From contig JANQEA010000019.1 in assembly GCA_028278555.1 (NCBI GenBank), positions 1-64,000 on the forward strand: DNA of 64,000 bases, written 5' to 3'. The notes beneath the pieces are model-generated. The model was not told the DNA's origin. It did not search any database and saw nothing but the letters and a program-made list of their open reading frames with translations. This stretch comes from Candidatus Bipolaricaulota bacterium. Lineage in GTDB: Bacteria > Bipolaricaulota > Bipolaricaulia > UBA7950 > UBA9294. Of the stretch, positions 55,492 through 61,853 are shown piece by piece. Position 1 is the stretch's first letter; each line of letters begins with the position of its first letter. The position numbers and the translations under genes are program-made.

Positions 55492-55614
55492 GTGAGCAAG
55501 CCGATCAACGTAGGAGGAACGTATTCGACGCCGATTGACGTTGGTGGCAACTACTCAACACCGATCGATGTCGCCGGCGACTACTCCACGCCGATCGACG
55601 TGGGAGGCAAGTAG
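55492..55614 (+). CDS. 40-residue peptide made of four PI(D/N)V(G/A)G repeats
   Basis: GTG 55492 follows GGAAGGAGGG at ideal distance. The product is SKPINVGGTYST, PIDVGGNYST, PIDVAGDYST, PIDVGGK: four copies of a 10-residue unit. At the DNA level the 30-base units differ mostly at third positions; the four Val codons are GTA, GTT, GTC and GTG. That pattern indicates selection on the amino acid sequence. No signal peptide or Cys. A hairpin terminator follows. Not a family that I know. Confidence 0.75.
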   Translation: MSKPINVGGTYSTPIDVGGNYSTPIDVAGDYSTPIDVGGK

Positions 55615-55685
55615 GCGACACTTCATGCTGGCACCAGCCTTTGGTCGGGCCTGGGCCAGCATGGAGTCGTAGGCATGCACCGGAT

Positions 55686-55720
55686 AGCGCTGAAGGAAGC
55701 TAGCGATTTCCTTCAGCGCT
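55686..55720 (+). terminator. Terminator after the repeat-peptide gene
   Basis: AGCGCTGAAGGAA and TTCCTTCAGCGCT form a perfect 13-bp stem with a 9-base loop, followed by CTGCTTCG. It separates the two peptide genes. Confidence 0.75.
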
Positions 55721-55897
55721 CTGCTTCGCCCGCAGTGTAGCGGTTATCACAGACAGGGAATGCGGTTCCCGATAGACTCCCTGATGGATACCAGGCTCGT
55801 GATTCCGGTCAGGTACTAGCTGGTGTCTGGGATTCGCGGGACTTAGGAAGAATCACATCGGCATGATAACTGCCCGATAGGGTAAGGAGGTCCTCTG

Positions 55898-56086
55898 ATG
55901 AAGAAGTTGCTGACAGTTCTGGTGATCGCACTCATGCTGACGGGGATTGCTCTCTCCGTGAGTGCCGATCCGATCGAAGTTGGAGGAGAGTGCTGCTCGT
56001 TCGCGTCCTTCGCACGGGTCCTGCCTGTGAAGGGACCCGTCGGGTTCACCCTATGCTGTTCTCCCATAGAAGTAGGGGGCGAATAG
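55898..56086 (+). CDS. Secreted 62-residue peptide with terminal PIEVGGE motifs and two CC pairs
   Basis: ATG 55898 follows AAGGAGGT, an excellent ribosome site. Residues 1-23 are a typical signal peptide (KKLLTVLVIALMLTGIALSVSA). The predicted mature peptide starts DPIEVGGECC, has 19 mostly hydrophobic residues, and ends CCSPIEVGGE, so the motif and the CC pair are mirrored at both ends. The motif links it to the repeat peptide at 55492. Four Cys suggest disulphides or metal binding. A terminator follows. Function unknown. Confidence 0.72.
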   Translation: MKKLLTVLVIALMLTGIALSVSADPIEVGGECCSFASFARVLPVKGPVGFTLCCSPIEVGGE

Positions 56087-56128
56087 AGGCAGAGACCTGA
56101 CACAAGCGATGTAGCAGGAAGACAGACC

Positions 56129-56173
56129 ATGGGGTGCGGCGACTCGTAGCGAATGCTATCGACCGCACCCCAT
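56129..56173 (+). terminator. Terminator after the secreted peptide gene
   Basis: ATGGGGTGCGG and CCGCACCCCAT form a perfect 11-bp stem with a 23-base loop, followed by CTCTTCGG. Confidence 0.65.
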
Positions 56174-56268
56174 CTCTTCGGTACTGGAACGGGTCAGTCG
56201 GTTGTGACGCATGGTCGGAATGAGGGGCCGCTTGTGGGAGCATGATGCTGCGCGACAGCTGGTGCAAC

Positions 56269-56276
56269 GTATACTC
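56269..56276 (+). promoter_or_regulatory. Putative -10 promoter element (GTATACTC)
   Basis: The same octamer as before the genes at 5371, 54148 and 55492; here it is followed by ACAGC, identical to the 5196 copy over 13 bases. It lies 75 bases upstream of the cupin-HD-GYP gene. Confidence 0.4.
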
Positions 56277-56350
56277 ACAGCATCGAGCAGCCGCCGTGCT
56301 TTGGCGAAGGTATCTGCGACGTTGCTGTTACCCGCAGGGAGTGTATTTCG

Positions 56351-57316
56351 GTGACTGAGATTGGCCCGACAGGCGCTGAGAGTAGTGTGATCGAGGGACT
56401 GACGATCCAACGTCGAGGAGATGCAGTAGATCGCGTCGAGAAGCGGTCTACGACGCTAGAGCTTCTAGCTCGAAGTGGCTCGTTGGAGGTCTCGCGACAA
56501 CGGATCGAAGCGGGTCGCCACTTCTACTTGTATGCGTCTGACGAGTGGACTGGCTTCGAGTTCATCTACGTTCTCGAAGGAGTTCTCGTCATTGAGGATG
56601 AGGAGGGAACGAACGGCAGCGCAGAACGAGTCTTTCTGCGCTCCGGCGACTTCCTCTATCACAACGGCCTTCCCAAGAAAGTGTACTTCCGAGCAGAGGC
56701 GGAGGTTGAGGTTCTGCTTGTCTCTTCGGCTCCCAGCTTTGATATGGCAAGCGATCGTGTAGAGGAAATGGCAACCATCGCACGATCCGTTGAGGAGAAG
56801 GACGAGGCAACTCAGGGGCATTGCTTACGAATGGGGCGTCTGTCAATCCGGATTGCTGAGAAACTGGGCCTCCAGGGGCAACCGCTCATCGATATCTCTT
56901 ACGCGGCTTACCTTCACGACATCGGGAAGGTCCGAGTGCCCGGCGAAATCCTAGGGAAGGAAGGGCATCTCGATGACGACGAATGGGAGGAGATGAAGAA
57001 GCATCCGGATCATGGCGCTGACATGTTGAGGGAGAAGGAATTCCTCAGAGCAGCAGCCGTGATTGTGCGGGCACACCACGAGCGATACGACGGGTCGGGC
57101 TATCCGCGCGGCCTCAAGGAGGACGAGATTCCGATCGGGGCTCGGATTATCGCAGTGGTCGATACCTACGATGCGATCACATCGGTCCGACCGTACCAGA
57201 AGGCCCAGGCGAAGGAAGAGGCGATCGAGGAGCTGAAGAAGGAAGCAGGCACCCAGTTCGATCCGAAGGTCGTTGAGACCTTCATTGAGATCATCGGTGG
57301 GGATGATGCAGCGTAG
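56351..57316 (+). CDS. Cupin - HD-GYP phosphodiesterase
   Basis: A 321-residue protein starting at a GTG. Residues ~40-130 are a cupin-type beta barrel (RIEAGRHFYLY, FEFIYVLEGVLVIEDEEG, LRSGDFLYHNGLPKKVYF). Residues ~140-315 are an HD-GYP domain with its motifs intact: AYLHDIGKVRVP, KHPDHGADM, VRAHHERYDGSGYPRGL and VVDTYDAITS. HD-GYP proteins hydrolyse cyclic-di-GMP or related dinucleotides; the cupin probably senses a small ligand or metal. A tiny membrane protein gene overlaps its end. Confidence 0.9.
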   Translation: MTEIGPTGAESSVIEGLTIQRRGDAVDRVEKRSTTLELLARSGSLEVSRQRIEAGRHFYLYASDEWTGFEFIYVLEGVLVIEDEEGTNGSAERVFLRSGDFLYHNGLPKKVYFRAEAEVEVLLVSSAPSFDMASDRVEEMATIARSVEEKDEATQGHCLRMGRLSIRIAEKLGLQGQPLIDISYAAYLHDIGKVRVPGEILGKEGHLDDDEWEEMKKHPDHGADMLREKEFLRAAAVIVRAHHERYDGSGYPRGLKEDEIPIGARIIAVVDTYDAITSVRPYQKAQAKEEAIEELKKEAGTQFDPKVVETFIEIIGGDDAA

Positions 57317-57482
57317 GATTCTTTCCTCTCGTTGGCGTCACGTCCTCGTCCTGATTCCGCTTGGGCTGGCGATCGGCCTTGCTATCGGGCTGATCTTTCG
57401 CGACATCCTCTACGGCGTCGCCGTTGGTGGGGGCATGGGGGCTGCGTTCGGGCTCCTTCTCGCGCTCCGGAATCCACGCTAG
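57303..57482 (+). CDS. Small two-helix membrane protein
   Basis: A 59-residue protein with two hydrophobic helices (about 12-28, Gly/Leu/Ile-rich, and about 34-54, Gly-rich) and a basic start (MMQRRILSSRWRH). It overlaps the stop of the HD-GYP gene by 14 bases, so it is probably cotranslated. Function unknown. Confidence 0.55.
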   Translation: MMQRRILSSRWRHVLVLIPLGLAIGLAIGLIFRDILYGVAVGGGMGAAFGLLLALRNPR

Positions 57483-57492
57483 GCAAGCAAAA

Positions 57493-57516
57493 CCGCCCCA
57501 GCGATTGCCGGGGCGG
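57493..57516. terminator. Bidirectional terminator between convergent genes
   Basis: CCGCCCC and GGGGCGG form a 7-bp stem with inner GC pairing around GATT, midway between the convergent genes ending at 57482 and 57540; AAAA on the left and CGTT on the right suit both directions. Confidence 0.7.
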
Positions 57517-57539
57517 CGTTCACATCCAAGTCCTTCTTG

Positions 57540-58859
57540 CTACGAGAGCTCCAACCTGCGATCGATCACGCCCTCCAGGTTCGGGAGTCCGATCTCCTGC
57601 AGCTCGTAGCGGACGCGCGTCACCGGAACCTTGAACGTGAGGAGTCGGCCGAGGTCGATTGGCGTTCCGATGACGACGGCGTCGCACTCGGTTCGATCGA
57701 CGGTCTCCTGGAGGTCGCGGATCTGGTCTGCGCCGTAGCCCATCGCCGGAAGGAGCGTTCCGATCCGCGGGTACTTCCGATAGGTCTCGGCGATCGAATC
57801 GACGGTGTACGGCCGCGGGTCGACGAGTTCCTCGGCGCCGAACCGCTGCGCTGCGATGACGCCCGCACCATACTCCATCTCCCCGTGGGTCAGCGTCGGG
57901 CCGTCCTCGATGACCAGGACCCGCTTCCCGCGGATGATCGACGGATCGTCGACCTGGATCGGCGACGCCGCCTCGATGATCGTCGCATGCGGGTTGTGAT
58001 CGACGACGTTGTCGCGAACGAAGAGGATGTCGTCGAGCGAGGCGGTGTCGACCTTGTTGATCACGACCACGTCGGCGATCCGGAGGTCGATCCCGCTCGG
58101 GTAGTAGAGGAGTTCGTGCCCGGCACGGTGCGGATCGACCACGACGATCGACAGGTCGGCCTTGTAGAAGGAGAAGTCGTTGTTTCCGCCGTCCCAGATG
58201 ACGACGTCGGCCTCGGTTTCCGCCTGGCGGAGGATCTTCTCGTAATCGACGCCGGCATAGACGATCGTCCCGTTGGCGATGTGCGGCTCGTACTCCTCGC
58301 GTTCCTCGATCGTGCACTCGTGCGTGTCGAGATCGTCGAACGTCTCGAAGCGTTGGACCTCCTGCTTGACGAGATCGCCGTAGGGCATCGGGTGGCGGAT
58401 GACGGCGACCTTCTTGCCTTTCTTCTTCAGGATCTCGCTGACGCGCCGCGTCGTCTGGCTTTTCCCCGAGCCGGTCCGGACGGCGGTGATCGAGATGAGC
58501 GGCTTGGTCGACTCGACCATGGTCGACGCTGGTCCGAGGAGCATGAAGTCGGCCCCGGCCGCGTTGACGATGGCGGATCGCTCCATCACGTACTGGTTCG
58601 ACACGTCGCTGTAACTGAAGACGACGATGTCGATCTCCTTCTCCGCGATCAGTTCGGTCAGCTCGTCTTCGGCGTGGATCGGGATCCCCGCCGGGTACAG
58701 CTCGCCTGAGAGCTCGGGGGGATACGTCCGGCCTTCGATGTCCGGAATCTGGGTCGCGGTGAATGCGACGACCTCGTAGTCCTCGTTCCCGCGGAAGTAG
58801 GTGTTGAAGTTATGGAAGTCGCGCCCCGCAGCTCCCATGATGATGACGCGCTTTCGCAT
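57540..58859 (-). CDS. Cyclic 2,3-diphosphoglycerate synthetase-like P-loop protein (COG2403 type)
   Basis: A 439-residue protein. The first ~125 residues are a Rossmann-like domain (RVIIMGAAGRDFHNFNTYFR). The second domain has the P-loop AVRTGSGKSQTTRRVSEIL, a VVIWDGGNNDF strand and NKVDTA. This matches bacterial proteins annotated as predicted GTPase or cyclic 2,3-diphosphoglycerate synthetase (COG2403). Whether it makes cDPG, a thermoprotectant in methanogens, is not shown for bacteria. Start 58859 follows AAGGGGGAACG. Monocistronic, divergent from pgsA-like. Confidence 0.82.
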   Translation of the reverse strand: MRKRVIIMGAAGRDFHNFNTYFRGNEDYEVVAFTATQIPDIEGRTYPPELSGELYPAGIPIHAEDELTELIAEKEIDIVVFSYSDVSNQYVMERSAIVNAAGADFMLLGPASTMVESTKPLISITAVRTGSGKSQTTRRVSEILKKKGKKVAVIRHPMPYGDLVKQEVQRFETFDDLDTHECTIEEREEYEPHIANGTIVYAGVDYEKILRQAETEADVVIWDGGNNDFSFYKADLSIVVVDPHRAGHELLYYPSGIDLRIADVVVINKVDTASLDDILFVRDNVVDHNPHATIIEAASPIQVDDPSIIRGKRVLVIEDGPTLTHGEMEYGAGVIAAQRFGAEELVDPRPYTVDSIAETYRKYPRIGTLLPAMGYGADQIRDLQETVDRTECDAVVIGTPIDLGRLLTFKVPVTRVRYELQEIGLPNLEGVIDRRLELS

Positions 58860-58952
58860 GGTTCGTTCCCCCTTGTCGGCTGAGTGGCCGGATTATACGA
58901 GCCGCCCGAAACGCCGTCCACGACCCCGGTTGTCGGCATGGAGGGCCGCCCG

Positions 58953-58958
58953 TATGAT
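58953..58958 (+). promoter_or_regulatory. -10 element of the pgsA-like gene, probably leaderless
   Basis: TATGAT ends seven bases before the ATG at 58965. There is no Shine-Dalgarno site, so transcription probably starts at or next to the start codon. Confidence 0.45.
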
Positions 58959-58964
58959 CGATGC

Positions 58965-59474
58965 ATGTCGATCGCGAACCTGATCACGATCTCTCGCGGG
59001 CTGGCGATCATCCCGCTCATCATCCTGCTCGCCAACGGCCACCGTTGGGCCGCGTGGTGGCTGTTCGGGTTCGCGAGTCTCACCGACCTGATCGACGGCT
59101 ACGTCGCTCGGGCAAGAGATGAGGTCACGCGTCTCGGCCAGGCGCTCGATCCGCTGGTCGACAAAGCACTCTACGTTTCGCTCCTGTGCACGCTCTACGC
59201 GATCGGAGATGTCCCGCTCTGGGCGCTGATCGCGTTCTTCGTCCCCCAGGCAACGCTGGCGCTCGGCGCGCTCGTGCTCCGCTTGGGACGGAATGCAGTT
59301 CAGCAGGCGCGGATACCGGGGAAGGCGGCGGCGGCGCTGGCGTTCATCTCGATTGCGTTCCTGCTCGTCGAGTGGCCGGGTGGGCGGGAAATCCTCTACG
59401 CAGCGATCGCCCTGACCTACATCGCGACGACCGATTATGTGATCTCGGGTCTGAAGCTGATGAGGGACAGGTAG
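58965..59474 (+). CDS. CDP-alcohol phosphatidyltransferase (pgsA-like)
   Basis: A 169-residue membrane protein with the complete family signature DGYVARARDEVTRLGQALDPLVD (DG-x2-AR-x8-G-x3-D-x3-D, about residues 41-63) and about five to six membrane helices. It transfers a phosphatidyl group from a CDP-alcohol, most likely to glycerol-3-phosphate, in phospholipid synthesis. ATG 58965 begins the typical IANLITISRG first helix; the longer frame upstream has no homology. Its last 15 codons are repeated just downstream. Confidence 0.9.
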   Translation: MSIANLITISRGLAIIPLIILLANGHRWAAWWLFGFASLTDLIDGYVARARDEVTRLGQALDPLVDKALYVSLLCTLYAIGDVPLWALIAFFVPQATLALGALVLRLGRNAVQQARIPGKAAAALAFISIAFLLVEWPGGREILYAAIALTYIATTDYVISGLKLMRDR

Positions 59475-59521
59475 GAGTCGCAATCGTCGTCCCAGGGCGA
59501 TCCCTGCGCCATGTGGCGCAG

Positions 59522-59566
59522 GACGACTACGTCATCTCTGGACTGAAGCTGATGAGGGGCAGGTAG
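59522..59566 (+). pseudogene. Duplicated 3' end of the pgsA-like gene
   Basis: Encodes DDYVISGLKLMRGR-stop, against TDYVISGLKLMRDR-stop at the end of the intact gene 92 bases upstream. GAT/GAC, TAT/TAC, GTG/GTC, TCG/TCT and GGT/GGA differ synonymously. There is no start codon. Weaker similarity continues beyond the stop. The remaining bases up to 59691 hold nothing that I recognise. Confidence 0.75.
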
Positions 59567-59691
59567 GATCAGCATCTCGGTGCCAGAGCGCGATCCGGCT
59601 GCTCCTTAGGAGCAGCGATCGCCCTTTGACGACGTATGCGCATTCGTTCAGTTCTCTAGGACTGCGTCAAGAGCCCCGCTACGGATCTGGC

Positions 59692-60738
59692 TCATCGGCC
59701 CGCTGTGTGTGAGTGCGCGTCTTCGGGGTGTCGGCCTGAGGCTGATTCAGCCCAGGGCAACTCGACGTAGGGGTATTCGGGGAACTCCGGTGGGATTGGC
59801 GCCTCGAGCCGGAGCGGCTCTCCCGACTGAGGGTGGCGGACGGTCAGCCGCCACGCATGCAGGAACATTCGCGAACGCCCAAGGGCGTTCGCGGATCGCC
59901 CTCGAGAGGCGAATGCAGCTTCACCTTTTCCTTCCGAGTTCCAGTCGAGAGGAGATCCGGCGGGGCATTCTTTCGAAGCACTCCCATAGATTTCGTCGCC
60001 GACCACGGGGTGCTCGATGTACTGAAGGTGGACGCGGAGTTGGTGTGTCCGTCCGGTCCGTGGGCTGGCGAGAAGGAGCGTTGCATCGTCGAGTCGTCGG
60101 AGGACGCGGATGTCGGTCTGCGCTGCCCTCCCCTTGGCGTGGATGGCCATCCTGCGCGGGTTGGCCGGATCGCGGCCGACCGGCGCATCGATCGTCGCTT
60201 CGTCCTCCTCGATGACGCCACCGGCGACGGCGATGTAGGCCTTCGCCACCGAGCGATCGGCGAACTGCCGCTGGAGATTCGCCAGCGCATCCGAGGTCTT
60301 CGCGACGACGATCACGCCGCTCGTCTCCTTGTCGAGTCGGTGGACGATCCCCGGACGAGCCGGATCATCGCTTTCGGGGAGTGCTCGAGTGGCGAGGAGG
60401 CCTTCGACGAGGGTCGTTTCTTCGGTCCCGGCGCCGGGATGGACGACCAAGCCGACCGGCTTGTCGACCGCAACGAGTTGATCGTCCTCGTAGAGGATGT
60501 CGAGCGGGATCGGCTGTGGGTTGAGGACGGCGCGGTCGGCACGCTCCCAGACGATCTCGTCGCCCTCGCGGAGACGATGCGATGGCCGCACCGTCACGGC
60601 TCCCAGCACGGAAACGCTGCCGGAGCGGATCTCTCGCTGGATCTCGCTTCGCGAGCAATCGGGATGCGCATCGGCCAGGAACTGATCGAGGCGCATCCCT
60701 GCGTGTTCGGTTTCGACGCTCAATGCAATCCGCTTCAT
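59692..60738 (-). CDS. rluD: RluD-family large-subunit rRNA pseudouridine synthase
   Basis: A 348-residue enzyme: N-terminal S4 RNA-binding domain (about 14-70, MRLDQFLADAHPDCSRSEIQ) and a pseudouridine synthase domain with GIVHRLDKETSG (catalytic Asp), AKAYIAV and RTGRTHQLRVHLQYI. A 38-residue segment between EIYG and MFLHAW is longer than usual and poorly conserved; it contains a perfect DNA palindrome at 59870-59893. Exact target site (RluD versus RluC type) is inferred. Start 60738 begins the family homology. Confidence 0.88.
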   Translation of the reverse strand: MKRIALSVETEHAGMRLDQFLADAHPDCSRSEIQREIRSGSVSVLGAVTVRPSHRLREGDEIVWERADRAVLNPQPIPLDILYEDDQLVAVDKPVGLVVHPGAGTEETTLVEGLLATRALPESDDPARPGIVHRLDKETSGVIVVAKTSDALANLQRQFADRSVAKAYIAVAGGVIEEDEATIDAPVGRDPANPRRMAIHAKGRAAQTDIRVLRRLDDATLLLASPRTGRTHQLRVHLQYIEHPVVGDEIYGSASKECPAGSPLDWNSEGKGEAAFASRGRSANALGRSRMFLHAWRLTVRHPQSGEPLRLEAPIPPEFPEYPYVELPWAESASGRHPEDAHSHTAGR

Positions 60739-60754
60739 GCTTGACGAATCTCGT

Positions 60755-60783
60755 TTGTCGGGGTCTCGGAGCCGTCGTATAAT
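60755..60783 (+). promoter_or_regulatory. Promoter of nusA
   Basis: TTGTCG (60755-60760) and TATAAT (60778-60783) with a 17-base spacer. It implies a leader of about 100 bases before nusA, containing a small GAGGCC/GGCCTC hairpin near 60868. Confidence 0.6.
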
Positions 60784-60892
60784 ATGTGGATCGCGATGGA
60801 ATTGGAAGAGTGCTCTGTCGCCAATCTCGGCGACATTGTTTTTGGAGGGAGCGAAGCGAGGCCGGGGAGGCCTCCACGACAGGCGGGCAGAG

Positions 60893-61834
60893 ATGAACAT
60901 TGAGTTTATTGAAGCGCTGGAGGAGATGGCGAAGGAGAAGGGGATCCCGCGAGAGGATCTCTACGATGCCATCCGGAAGGGTCTGGCCGTCGCCTATCAA
61001 GAAGAACACAACACCGAGGAAGAGGTCGACGTCGAGATCGATCAGCATTCGGGCGACATCTTCATCAAGGGCGAGCGGATCGAGCTGTCGAAGTTTGGCC
61101 GAATCGCGACGAAGAAGGCGGAAGAGACGATCCGCCAAGAGATCGTTCAGCGCCGCAGAGAGATCATTCACGACCTGTACGTCGGACGCGTCGGCGAGAT
61201 CATCAGTGGATCGATCCACCGGTTCGAGGGGAAGGATGTCTGGGTGAACCTCGGCGAGGCGGAGGCGATCCTCCCCGACGCCGAGCGGATTCCCGGCGAG
61301 CGCTACCACGCTGGACAGCGTCTCCGCTCCTATTTGGTCAGCGTCGAGGAGACGCAGGGCGATCCGAGGATCCTCCTTTCGCGCGCGGCGCCGGAGTTCG
61401 TCGAGCAGCTTCTCCGGCTGGAGGTCCCCGAGATCGAAGAGGGGACCCTCGTCATCCGAAAGATCGCCCGCGAGCCGGGCCGCCGGACGAAGATCGCGGT
61501 CGAATCGCTCGATCGGAACGTCGATCCGGTCGGCACCTGCGTCGGCGCGGGCGGGGCTCGCGTTCGCGTCGTCACGCGCGAGCTCTCCGGCGAGAAGATC
61601 GATTTGATCCGCTGGAGCGAGGACCTGGTCCAGTTGATGAAGAACGGCCTCGAACCGGCGTCGGTCATCTCGGCCGAATTGGATGAGGAGACCAAGTCGG
61701 CGAAGGTCCTTGTCCCGGACGACGAGCTGTCCCTCGCGATCGGGCGAGGAGGTCAGAACGTCCGGCTGACGGCGAAGCTGATCGGGTACGACGTCTCGGT
61801 GACGAGCCCGTCTGAATCCGAGGAAGAGGCGTAA
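60893..61834 (+). CDS. nusA: Transcription termination/antitermination factor NusA
   Basis: A 313-residue short NusA: N-terminal RNA-polymerase-binding domain (about 1-100), S1 domain (about 100-170; GEIISGSIHRFEGKDVWVNLG), then KH1 (with ILLSRAAPEFVEQLLRLEVPEI and CVGAGGARV) and KH2 (DDELSLAIGRGGQNVRLTAKL). It lacks the C-terminal acidic repeats of E. coli, as in many phyla. ATG 60893 begins the typical NIEFIEALEEMAKEKGI; the ribosome site is weak. The RND transporter gene follows after 19 bases. Confidence 0.95.
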   Translation: MNIEFIEALEEMAKEKGIPREDLYDAIRKGLAVAYQEEHNTEEEVDVEIDQHSGDIFIKGERIELSKFGRIATKKAEETIRQEIVQRRREIIHDLYVGRVGEIISGSIHRFEGKDVWVNLGEAEAILPDAERIPGERYHAGQRLRSYLVSVEETQGDPRILLSRAAPEFVEQLLRLEVPEIEEGTLVIRKIAREPGRRTKIAVESLDRNVDPVGTCVGAGGARVRVVTRELSGEKIDLIRWSEDLVQLMKNGLEPASVISAELDEETKSAKVLVPDDELSLAIGRGGQNVRLTAKLIGYDVSVTSPSESEEEA

Positions 61835-61853
61835 CTCGGTTCTGACCGAACAC

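Noticed and set aside
55402..55614. Longer 70-residue version of the repeat peptide from ATG 55402
   Set aside because: That would put the strong ribosome site inside the coding region and adds 30 residues without repeat character; GTG 55492 is better placed.
55500..55614. CRISPR array
   Set aside because: The 30-base units are contiguous without spacers and encode a conserved peptide; no array with spacers occurs anywhere in the window.
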